Positions 1-6,412 of a DNA stretch of 6,412 nucleotides are shown piece after piece. Every line of letters starts with the position of its first letter. Position 1 is the first letter of the stretch. Source of the stretch: Bacillota bacterium (GTDB lineage Bacteria > Bacillota_I > Bacilli_A > Acholeplasmatales > Acholeplasmataceae); contig JAEWVV010000029.1 of the NCBI GenBank assembly GCA_023458995.1, forward strand, positions 1-6,412, in the 5' to 3' direction. The notes under the pieces are model-generated. The model ran no database searches, was not told the DNA's origin, and saw only the letters and a list, made by a program, of their open reading frames with translations. The position numbers and the translations under genes are program-made.

Positions 1-2726
1 TAGTTGCACAGCATGGAGAAGATTACGTTATTAAGTACTTAGTTAAGACGGATTCCTATGATGAAGTTGATAAGAAACGTCACTTAGGTTCGTATCGAAA
101 AGTTAATTCTAAATGGCAACTTTGTAATACAAGTGATGCAGAAGTATTCATCTATTATAAAATTCAACCACCTTATGTTGACCTTCTTAATCCCGATGTT
201 ACAGACAAATTTATAGAAATCACACATGAAGTATATAAAAAACATTTTTCAAGTGAGTTTGGACACACAATTAAAGGTGTTTTTACAGATGAACCTCAAA
301 TTCACGTATCATCTCTAGCCTGGAGCGTTGCATTACCCAAAACATTTAAAGAAATGAATGGATACGATTATTTAGAACAACTACCACTACTTTTTGAAGA
401 AGAAAATGATGATGCTAAATACTATCGATATCAGTACTACGATGTTGTAAGACATATGTTTGTTAATAACTACACAAGAAAATTAGATCAATGGGCTAAA
501 GACAATCATCTTATTCTTACAGGTCATTTTGCTGGAGAAGAAGGATTATGTATCCAAGTAGCATCTAACACAGGAGTCATGCCACATTATGAATTCATGG
601 ACATGGCTGGTATTGACTCACTCGGAAAAAGATTGAATCCACCATTACTGATGAAGCAGATTGAAAGTGTTGCAAATCAATGGGGAAGAAAACGTATCTT
701 AAGTGAAACATTTGCATGTACTGGAAATGGTGTTAGCTTTAAAGAATTAAAGACGATGTGGGGATATCACTTAAGTTTTGGTGTCAATTATCCATGTATG
801 TCAATTTCTATGACAAACTTAAGCGGTATCAGAAAAAGAGATTATCCCGTATTTATATCGAAGCAGCAACCATGGTGGGATTCATTTCACTATTTCAGTG
901 AATGGGTTGAAAAAGGAAACCAGTTTACAGTTCGCGGTGATGATTACACGAAAGTATTACTTATTTCATCAGTGAATAGTGCTTTATATGAGAATATTTT
1001 TTCTCATCAACAAAAAATAGTATCTTCCAATTATCGAAAAATCGTGGAAATGCTTATCAATCTTCAGATTTCATTTGATATTGGAGATGAAACGTTATTA
1101 AAAAAACATGGAAGATGTGAAGATGATGTGTTAACGATTCAGAATGCATCGTATCACACCGTCATTCTTCCTGAACAAACTGGAATCTCTAGAAGCACCT
1201 TAGACATTTTAAAAGAATTCAAAAACAAAGGTGGAAGAATCATACAGATTCAAAGATTTCCAACACATATTGATGGATATCAAACAGATGAAGCAGCTCA
1301 CATTTTAAAAGAAATATGTGATGAAGTGCTTCAAGAAAGAGAAGGTATTATCGAAAAATACTGGTTAAAAAACCGTATAGATCGTATTGTCCATATCGTG
1401 GATCAAGATGGAAAAACTCAAAAAGACTTAATTATAAGAACTAAGTTTGAAGAGAATAAAATACTGTTTTCGATATTTAATAAATCAAAACATCGAATTG
1501 AGGCTTATATTAGGGTTTCAGAACTAGGATATCTATTTGAACAAGACATACTGACTGGTGATTTGAATAATAAGACATTATATCAAAATGAGCAATCATC
1601 AATAGGTGCTTTAGAAATTGATGGTGGAGAGTTCAAAATCTATGAATTTACAAATGATCCAATCGAGAATTCAAAAAAGTTGAATGAACTATCTACAGAA
1701 AAACTTCATGTTGAATTTAAAGAATTGATTCATGATCAGATATTAACTTTGGATTATGCAAGTTATGCATATGATCAAAAACAAACAGAAAAGAAGATAT
1801 CTACAGTCCATATACTTGAGAAGCTTTATCAGATTGCAGATCATAAAAAAGAAAATTTCAATGCACATCTTTCATATGAGTTTGATCTAGGTGAAATCAT
1901 GCCAATCAATCTCTCATTAGAAACTGAAGGATGTCAGAGCATTCGTGTTAATGATTCGTTATTATGGAATAAAACTATGGCAGTTCCTAAAGAAACAATC
2001 ATTGATGAATGTATAAAAACATGGGATATGAGCACATATGTTAAAAAAGGTAAAAACATTGTTACACTCGATTATGTGATTGAACCCATGAATTTGGGTT
2101 ATGGAATCAATGAAGTCCATGACTCAGTAAGAAATAAGTTTAGCTATCCCATTTCAATCGAACCTATTTATTTAAGTGGGAAGTTCGATGTTAAATCACT
2201 AGGTTACATCGAGCAGACTGAAAAAACAGTATGTACCGAAGGACCATTCGTGATTACAAAACAAACACAAAAATCTTCAGGTGATGTAACAATTCAAAAC
2301 AACTATTTTTATAGAGGAAACATTCTCTATGAAGGATATCTTGCATATGAAGATGGAATTATCTATATAAAACCTAGTTATTACGGTATTGGTTTAGTCA
2401 TTAAGGTGAATGGAAAAGAAGTTGGATTGTGCGATCATAAAAAACATTTCAACCTCACACCATACATAAGAAAGGGATTAAACCAAATTGAGATGATTGT
2501 GTTAGGAAGCCTAAGAAATACGATGGGACCACATCATCACATCAGTGGTGAACCTGAATACACAGGTGTTCATACGTTTACTGGTGAATACGGTAATGGA
2601 GCTGTTGAAGATTTATCAAGTGATGGAATTACTGAAGACATTTGGACTGATCGATATCATTTCATCAGACAAGGTTTAATTAGTGTAGAGATAATCAAAT
2701 CAGATTATAAGGAGAAAAATATATGA
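1..2726 (+). CDS. GH106-like glycoside hydrolase (alpha-L-rhamnosidase family type), 5' end outside window
   Basis: Large glycoside hydrolase, probably removing a terminal sugar (rhamnose if it follows GH106) from an imported oligosaccharide. The frame is open from the left edge (first full codon at base 3), giving 907 visible residues; family members are around 900-1100, so only the N-terminus is missing. The first in-frame ATG, at 354, is not the start, because conserved family sequence lies upstream of it: YVDLLNP (visible residues 58-64) and the FTDEP block (94-98). The LSETF block with Glu235 (bases 705-707), RKRDYP (277-282) and QQPWW (288-292) follow. Glu97 and Glu235 are candidate catalytic carboxylates. 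The C-terminal part looks beta-rich, with a late galactose-binding-like region carrying LRNTMGPHHH (GPHHH at 842-846). About ten scattered cysteines hint at a cytoplasmic protein, but any signal peptide would be off-window. Its stop overlaps the next start by 4 bases (ATGA). Family call fairly sure; substrate uncertain. Confidence 0.8.
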   Translation, partial: VAQHGEDYVIKYLVKTDSYDEVDKKRHLGSYRKVNSKWQLCNTSDAEVFIYYKIQPPYVDLLNPDVTDKFIEITHEVYKKHFSSEFGHTIKGVFTDEPQIHVSSLAWSVALPKTFKEMNGYDYLEQLPLLFEEENDDAKYYRYQYYDVVRHMFVNNYTRKLDQWAKDNHLILTGHFAGEEGLCIQVASNTGVMPHYEFMDMAGIDSLGKRLNPPLLMKQIESVANQWGRKRILSETFACTGNGVSFKELKTMWGYHLSFGVNYPCMSISMTNLSGIRKRDYPVFISKQQPWWDSFHYFSEWVEKGNQFTVRGDDYTKVLLISSVNSALYENIFSHQQKIVSSNYRKIVEMLINLQISFDIGDETLLKKHGRCEDDVLTIQNASYHTVILPEQTGISRSTLDILKEFKNKGGRIIQIQRFPTHIDGYQTDEAAHILKEICDEVLQEREGIIEKYWLKNRIDRIVHIVDQDGKTQKDLIIRTKFEENKILFSIFNKSKHRIEAYIRVSELGYLFEQDILTGDLNNKTLYQNEQSSIGALEIDGGEFKIYEFTNDPIENSKKLNELSTEKLHVEFKELIHDQILTLDYASYAYDQKQTEKKISTVHILEKLYQIADHKKENFNAHLSYEFDLGEIMPINLSLETEGCQSIRVNDSLLWNKTMAVPKETIIDECIKTWDMSTYVKKGKNIVTLDYVIEPMNLGYGINEVHDSVRNKFSYPISIEPIYLSGKFDVKSLGYIEQTEKTVCTEGPFVITKQTQKSSGDVTIQNNYFYRGNILYEGYLAYEDGIIYIKPSYYGIGLVIKVNGKEVGLCDHKKHFNLTPYIRKGLNQIEMIVLGSLRNTMGPHHHISGEPEYTGVHTFTGEYGNGAVEDLSSDGITEDIWTDRYHFIRQGLISVEIIKSDYKEKNI
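2709..2714 (+). promoter_or_regulatory. Ribosome binding site of the solute-binding protein gene
   Basis: AAGGAG ends 8 bases before the ATG at 2723, an ideal spacing. It selects that ATG over the in-frame ATGs at 2732 and 2735. It lies inside the last codons of the hydrolase gene, so with the ATGA overlap the two genes are probably translationally coupled. Confidence 0.85.
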
Positions 2727-4252
2727 CAAAAATGATGAAAAGTTCAATGATGGTTTTAGCTATCTTCCTTGTACTTTTAATTGCTGGATGTAAAAAAAGT
2801 GGAAGTGATAAGATAGAAATTGTGCTCGATGGTGGAGGAGTAAGTGGCAATTATAACAGTTCAATTAGCATGACGCCATCTGCTGCAAACCCTAATCCGT
2901 ATAACACTTTGGAACAACTTGTCCAAGAATGGAATGATACTCAAAGTGAGTACTCTATTAAGCTCAATCGTAACTCGATGAATGGTAACAGAGACGCAAT
3001 CGTTGGTTATCTTTCTACTCAAACTGGACCAGACATTATCTATCAAACAGGTACGACAATCGCAGAAGATTTGGGTAATGATTATTATGTCGATATGACA
3101 GATCATTTGCAAAAACCAAATCCATATGTAGCAGGTAATGAAAAGTGGGCTGATTTATATGACCCTCAAGAATTAGATGCTTCAAGAGCACCAGATGGAA
3201 ATTTCTATTCCATTGGTATCGACCGAAATGTCGCTGGATTAGCATTTAATCAAAACATTCTTACTGCAGCAGGTGTCGATTTTGAAATTGAAACATATGG
3301 TGATTTCATCAGTGCACTAACATTGATTCAAGATTATTCTGATACAAACGATTTAGATATTATTCCTTATATGGCAATTGATGACTGGTACAACATCGTG
3401 ATTGAAGGTAATCTTTATGGTAGTGTCTTGGGTAATATTGATGTTATTCGCCCAAATGGTGTAGTCGATACTGAAGAATTAGCAAGAGCATCTTCACTCG
3501 GAATATATAAAATCATGAATGGAAGTAATATTGATAATCGCTTTAAAGCCTATCTAGAATTACTTCAGAGAGTTTCTGATTTCTATCCTTCAAACGTTGA
3601 AGGTTATACAGTGATTAATGAGTTCATCAAGGGGAATGTTGCAATCATTTCAACATTAGGTAGAGACATTATAAGAGCAGATCGTGATGCAACTCGTAAA
3701 GCAACATTTGAAATGGGAGTCACAGGTTATCCATATCTTGAAAACGATGATATTAAGACATATACAAGCTTTAAAAATGGTGAAGTCACAATCGATGAAA
3801 GAGGCATTAGACGTGGTGTTTCTGGAATTGGTACTGGTTGGTGGATCACAAACTCTGCTATGAAAAAGGGAACTGTAGATGCTTGTATCGATTTCTTACA
3901 GTTTATTACAGCTCCTCAAAATAACGGAAGAATGGTTAATGATTTAGGATTTACATTACCACTTGATATGATTACAAATGGTTCAGGAGTCAATGACTTA
4001 TACGCACCACTTGTTGCTCAATACACAAGCGATATTGAAAAAGACTATTTTGTTTGGCATGTATTCAATACATGGGGAATAACAGGATTTAATTATTGGA
4101 GTAAATTCACTGTTGAATACAGAAATCTATATAAAGGTCAAAGCATTACTGACACAGCTGTTGCACTCAATGGTGTATTCTTATCATCCATTGCAACTCT
4201 TATTGATGATAATACATCAAGTGGAGCTTGGGATACAGACACTTGGCAGTAA
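2723..4252 (+). CDS. ABC transporter extracellular sugar-binding lipoprotein (SBP family 1)
   Basis: Membrane-anchored substrate receptor of a sugar ABC importer; it would capture an oligosaccharide and deliver it to the two permeases encoded next. The N-terminus is a lipoprotein signal peptide: Lys3/Lys6, a hydrophobic stretch at about 8-20, and lipobox I20-A21-G22-C23, so Cys23 is the predicted lipidated residue. The 509-residue length is somewhat above typical family-1 binding proteins (about 400-450). SBP-fold features include the TLEQLVQEWN helix after the first strand, GPDIIYQ, and the late GTGWWIT block (residues 370-376) followed by a helix ending near FLQFITAP, the usual place for the ligand-facing aromatic segment of the C-terminal lobe. 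An unusually long Gly/Ser/Asn/Pro-rich loop separates the first strand (KIEIVLDGG) from the first helix. It overlaps the hydrolase gene by 4 bases and lies 12 bases before the first permease. Role confident; ligand unknown, with a rhamnose-containing oligosaccharide inferred only from the neighbour. Confidence 0.93.
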   Translation: MTKMMKSSMMVLAIFLVLLIAGCKKSGSDKIEIVLDGGGVSGNYNSSISMTPSAANPNPYNTLEQLVQEWNDTQSEYSIKLNRNSMNGNRDAIVGYLSTQTGPDIIYQTGTTIAEDLGNDYYVDMTDHLQKPNPYVAGNEKWADLYDPQELDASRAPDGNFYSIGIDRNVAGLAFNQNILTAAGVDFEIETYGDFISALTLIQDYSDTNDLDIIPYMAIDDWYNIVIEGNLYGSVLGNIDVIRPNGVVDTEELARASSLGIYKIMNGSNIDNRFKAYLELLQRVSDFYPSNVEGYTVINEFIKGNVAIISTLGRDIIRADRDATRKATFEMGVTGYPYLENDDIKTYTSFKNGEVTIDERGIRRGVSGIGTGWWITNSAMKKGTVDACIDFLQFITAPQNNGRMVNDLGFTLPLDMITNGSGVNDLYAPLVAQYTSDIEKDYFVWHVFNTWGITGFNYWSKFTVEYRNLYKGQSITDTAVALNGVFLSSIATLIDDNTSSGAWDTDTWQ

Positions 4253-4254
4253 GT

Positions 4255-4260
4255 AAGGAG
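4255..4260 (+). promoter_or_regulatory. Ribosome binding site of permease 1
   Basis: AAGGAG ends 4 bases before the ATG at 4265, which is close but usable. It sits in the 12-base gap after the binding-protein stop, the longest non-coding gap in the window. Confidence 0.75.
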
Positions 4261-4264
4261 AATC

Positions 4265-5146
4265 ATGGGTAAGAATAAAGTTAGAAAAAGTGAATATTTT
4301 GGTTATGCTTGGATAGGAATAGCACTCGTTTTTATGTTAGTCTTTAGTGTTTATCCTGCTTTATCTGCCATGATACACTCATTTACAGAATGGAATTTGA
4401 AACAAAGCGAATTTATTGGATTGCAAAACTTTACACGATTATTTTCAGATAAGATATTTTGGAAATCATCTGGGAATTTGGTTATCCTATTAGTCACAGG
4501 TTTAATTCTTGGAAATAGTGCTGCTATATTTCTTGCAGAACTGTTGCACAATTTGAAAAACAGTAAAGCAGCTAATTTTTATAGATTTATCTTTATTCTT
4601 CCTGCTTTAATTCCAGGTATTGTCATCATGTTATTGTGGACCAAAATTGTCTTTAATCCGAGTGAATCTGGTCTCATTAATACGATTTTATCAGCATTTG
4701 GCATAGACCCTTTAGGATGGTACTTTAATGAGAAAACGTCATTACTTAGCATGATACTTACTGGTTTTCCATGGGTTGCAGGGACAAGTTTTCTCATCTA
4801 TCTTGCAGGATTAAATAATATTTCTGATGAAATCTATGAAGCAGCATCTCTAGATGGTGCATCAATCTTCAAAAGAATTTTGTATATCGATTTACCGCTC
4901 TTAAAAAGTCAAATTAAGTACTTTGTCGTATTAGGCGTCATTGGTGGTATGCAAAGCTTCGATATGCAACTAATGTTTACAAGTGGTGGACCGAACTATT
5001 CAACGACAGTTCCTGGATACTACATGTATGAAACAGCATTCTTTGGTGGAGAATTTGGTTATGCTTCATCGATTGGATTACTCTTATTCATCATCACTTT
5101 AATTATTACCATTTATAACAACCGAACAAGTACTAGAGAGGAGTAG
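4265..5146 (+). CDS. Sugar ABC transporter permease, MalF/UgpA type (CUT1)
   Basis: Inner-membrane channel subunit that pairs with the next permease. The 293 residues show six likely membrane helices, at about 13-36, 70-94, 106-129, 158-180, 218-238 and 266-284. The cytoplasmic EAA loop is textbook: E192-A-A-S-L-D-G198, then I208-D-L-P211; this loop docks on the ATPase. The SFTEWN segment after helix 1 (39-44) and T239-S-G-G-P-N244 in the loop before helix 6 are hallmarks of the MalF-like partner. It lacks the long periplasmic insertion of enteric MalF, as is usual in Gram-positive-type systems. The start at 4265 is supported by AAGGAG just upstream and a basic N-terminus (GKNKVRK). The gene ends in TAG at 5144-5146, eight bases before the next start. 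No ATPase gene lies nearby in the window, so the partner ATPase must be elsewhere. Family certain; substrate not deducible. Confidence 0.95.
   Translation: MGKNKVRKSEYFGYAWIGIALVFMLVFSVYPALSAMIHSFTEWNLKQSEFIGLQNFTRLFSDKIFWKSSGNLVILLVTGLILGNSAAIFLAELLHNLKNSKAANFYRFIFILPALIPGIVIMLLWTKIVFNPSESGLINTILSAFGIDPLGWYFNEKTSLLSMILTGFPWVAGTSFLIYLAGLNNISDEIYEAASLDGASIFKRILYIDLPLLKSQIKYFVVLGVIGGMQSFDMQLMFTSGGPNYSTTVPGYYMYETAFFGGEFGYASSIGLLLFIITLIITIYNNRTSTREE
5138..5143 (+). promoter_or_regulatory. Ribosome binding site of permease 2, with unusual spacing
   Basis: GAGGAG ends immediately before the TAG stop of permease 1. It is 11 bases from the ATG at 5155, longer than usual, and only 3 bases from an out-of-frame ATG at 5147 that opens a three-codon frame (M-N-V-stop). 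Neither spacing is optimal. The ATG at 5155 is still the right start, because it gives the full permease with a natural N-terminus and no other in-frame start lies between the two genes. Confidence 0.65.
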
Positions 5147-5154
5147 ATGAACGT

Positions 5155-6015
5155 ATGAATCAAGTTTTTAAATTTAAAAATCTAAAACATATCAACTGGA
5201 GTCAAGCAATCATTCATATCATACTTTTAATCTTAATGATTATGGTTCTAGCTCCTCTCTATTTCCTTATTGTGAAAAGTTTCAAAGATCCAAATCAAGA
5301 TGTCATGAATCCATTTGGAATTAGTTTTCCTTTTGACTTTAATAATTATTCAATTGCATGGCTTATTGTTAAAGATTTTCTTTTGAATACATTAGTGATT
5401 GCTGTTTTGCAAACGTCTGGCGTGTTAATCGTATGTTCTGCAGCTGCCTTTGGTTTTATGCGATATAACTTTCCACATAAGAACACAATACTCGTTTGTA
5501 TATTGGCATTAATGATGATTCCAGGGACATTGACATTAATTCCTCGATTTCAATTGGTGATCAATACATTTGGCATGAAGGATTCATTTTTAGGAGTTAT
5601 TTTACCGTCGATTGCTTCAGCTTTACCTCTAGGTATTTACTTGATCTATACATTCTTTAATGGAATACCAAGAGAACTATTTGAAGCTGCAGAAATGGAT
5701 GGAGCAAGTAAGTTTAAACAGTATTCAATGATTGCTATTCCACTATCAATGCCGATTATAGCAACATTAGGTCTCATGAATTTCATGAGTGCATGGAATG
5801 ATTTATTATGGCCAAGACTTATATTACAAAATGAATCTCTGCATACGATTGCGATCGGTCTTGTTCCTTTTACAGAAAGTTACTATAGTGTCGTTGGAAG
5901 TTTTGGTGTTCCTTTTGCTGGCTATGTCATCGTCAGTCTACCTTTAGTCATCATTTTCTTATTCACATCAAAACAGTTTATCAAAGGTTTGACAAGTGGT
6001 GCATTCAAATTTTAG
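5155..6015 (+). CDS. Sugar ABC transporter permease, MalG/UgpE type (CUT1)
   Basis: Second inner-membrane subunit, forming the heterodimeric translocation pathway with the preceding permease. The 286 residues match the usual MalG-family length (about 275-300). Helix 1 is at about 18-40 and ends in APLYFLIVKSFK, a typical family segment. Further hydrophobic segments lie at about 76-101, 111-130, 145-167, 190-213 and 253-271. The EAA loop reads E177-A-A-E-M-D-G183, then I193-A-I-P196. The C-terminal tail KQFIKGLTSGAFK (273-285) is diagnostic of the MalG-type CUT1 partner, whose tail contacts the ATPase in the maltose transporter. It lies eight bases after permease 1, and its stop overlaps the ribosome binding site of the next gene. 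Codon use and composition look like those of the neighbours. Family certain; substrate unknown. Confidence 0.95.
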   Translation: MNQVFKFKNLKHINWSQAIIHIILLILMIMVLAPLYFLIVKSFKDPNQDVMNPFGISFPFDFNNYSIAWLIVKDFLLNTLVIAVLQTSGVLIVCSAAAFGFMRYNFPHKNTILVCILALMMIPGTLTLIPRFQLVINTFGMKDSFLGVILPSIASALPLGIYLIYTFFNGIPRELFEAAEMDGASKFKQYSMIAIPLSMPIIATLGLMNFMSAWNDLLWPRLILQNESLHTIAIGLVPFTESYYSVVGSFGVPFAGYVIVSLPLVIIFLFTSKQFIKGLTSGAFKF

Positions 6016-6020
6016 GAGGA
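6014..6020 (+). promoter_or_regulatory. Ribosome binding site of the downstream lipoprotein gene
   Basis: AGGAGGA overlaps the TAG stop of permease 2 (6013-6015) and ends 4 bases before the ATG at 6025. This strong, close site supports the start of the truncated last gene and suggests it is translated as part of the same operon. Confidence 0.8.
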
Positions 6021-6024
6021 AAAT

Positions 6025-6412
6025 ATGAGAAAAATAGTTTCTATACTGCTTATTGCTTTTTGCGTGATGATGTTATATGGATGTAAATCAAACACAGACA
6101 AAGAATATGCAGGTGATGAAATTTTAATGGATAAACAGATCGAACGAGGTATTGGTATTTTAGGGACTGAATCAATTACTGATTTAAGATTGATTCACAG
6201 ATACTATCGATATTCAGATACTGTAAATCAAAGTATTGACCCTCTTTGGAGATTACTTCAATGGGGGACAAAATATAATCTTCGAGATACAGGTATTGAA
6301 TCCATAGATGGAGATTACTTCATTATCAGTGATTCCACAAAAGAGTTTAAAATCAATCCTAAAACAGGTGAATATAGTCTGAACACATTTACAGCACTAG
6401 AGAATCCAGAAC
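6025..6412 (+). CDS. Putative lipoprotein of unknown function, 3' end outside window
   Basis: Uninterrupted frame of 129 full codons reaching the right edge. The start is well supported by AGGAGGA just upstream and a clear signal peptide: MRK, a hydrophobic core at about 4-17, then L17-Y18-G19-C20. Tyr at the -2 position of the lipobox is less common, but Cys20 is still the likely lipidated residue. I do not recognise the family. The mature part is polar and mixed, with an aromatic/basic patch (RLIHRYYRYSD, about residues 55-65), a DPLWRLLQWG segment (about 72-81), and a stretch that looks like alternating short strands and turns (DGDYFIISDS...KEFKINPKTGEYSL). It does not begin like an SBP-fold receptor. 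Placed directly after the two permeases, it may be an accessory glycan-binding protein or surface enzyme for the same substrate; this is inference from position only. Confidence 0.8.
   Translation, partial: MRKIVSILLIAFCVMMLYGCKSNTDKEYAGDEILMDKQIERGIGILGTESITDLRLIHRYYRYSDTVNQSIDPLWRLLQWGTKYNLRDTGIESIDGDYFIISDSTKEFKINPKTGEYSLNTFTALENPE

Noticed and set aside
2723..2726. Possible alternative genetic code (UGA as Trp), considered because the AT-rich composition could suggest a mycoplasma.
   Set aside because: The hydrolase gene ends in UGA exactly at the start of the next gene, and the conserved tryptophans (for example in QQPWW and GTGWWIT) are UGG, so the standard bacterial code applies.
2861..3245. 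Two overlapping minus-strand open frames of 69-83 codons opposite the binding-protein gene.
   Set aside because: They lie wholly opposite a confident gene, have no recognisable protein features or convincing ribosome binding site, and look like chance openings created by the sense-strand codon use.
3739..3752. A catabolite-control (cre-like) sequence, TGAAAACGATGATA, differing from the TGWAANCGNTNWCA consensus at one position by eye.
   Set aside because: It lies deep inside the binding-protein gene, encodes ordinary residues (Leu-Glu-Asn-Asp-Asp region), and single near-matches are expected by chance in AT-rich DNA. Without the operon promoter or a second site I cannot support a regulatory role.
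4253..4264. Possible terminator or promoter in the longest intergenic gap.
   Set aside because: The gap is only 12 bases and is filled by the ribosome binding site; there is no room for a hairpin with a U-tract or for promoter elements.
4351..4797. Two minus-strand open frames of 66-72 codons opposite permease 1.
   Set aside because: They are antisense to a textbook permease including conserved membrane segments, have no independent support, and are most simply shadows of the sense gene.
5989..6026. A TTGACA-like -35 element at 5989-5994 just before the last gene.
   Set aside because: No TATAAT-like -10 lies 16-18 bases downstream (that position reads TTAGGA, overlapping the stop and SD). 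The site is in the conserved C-terminal codons of permease 2 (Gly-Leu-Thr).

Overview
This window lies inside one tightly packed, single-strand operon for carbohydrate uptake and breakdown. Every gene reads rightward, and the largest gap between genes is 12 bases. In order, it holds the 3' part of a large GH106-like (alpha-L-rhamnosidase-type) glycoside hydrolase (about 1-2726), a solute-binding lipoprotein (2723-4252), two six-helix ABC permeases of the CUT1 sugar class (4265-5146 and 5155-6015), and the first 129 codons of a second, unrecognised lipoprotein (from 6025, running off the right edge).

The DNA is AT-rich by eye (roughly one third G+C). Shine-Dalgarno sequences are strong (AAGGAG, GAGGAG, AGGAGGA), and both lipoproteins have short Gram-positive-style signal peptides. 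UGA is used as a stop (end of the hydrolase gene) and tryptophan is encoded by UGG, so this is not the Mycoplasma/Spiroplasma code. A low-GC Bacillota or a standard-code member of the Mycoplasmatota (Acholeplasma/Izemoplasma-like) fits, but the sequence alone does not fix the taxon.

Inferred division of labour: the binding lipoprotein captures an oligosaccharide outside the membrane and the two permeases form the channel. An ATPase encoded elsewhere (MsmK/UgpC type, as is common for CUT1 systems) powers import. The GH106-like enzyme would then remove a terminal sugar, probably rhamnose or a related residue, most likely in the cytoplasm. The substrate is not determined by anything visible here.

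There is no gene-free stretch of any size. I see no promoter, terminator, RNA gene, mobile element, CRISPR array or notable repeat; the operon promoter must lie left of the window and its terminator to the right. The least ordinary points are the unrecognised lipoprotein at the right end, a long loop in the binding protein, and the junction before the second permease. That junction has a three-codon mini-ORF and a 10-bp anti-Shine-Dalgarno match inside the downstream gene. I do not see a clearly novel system.
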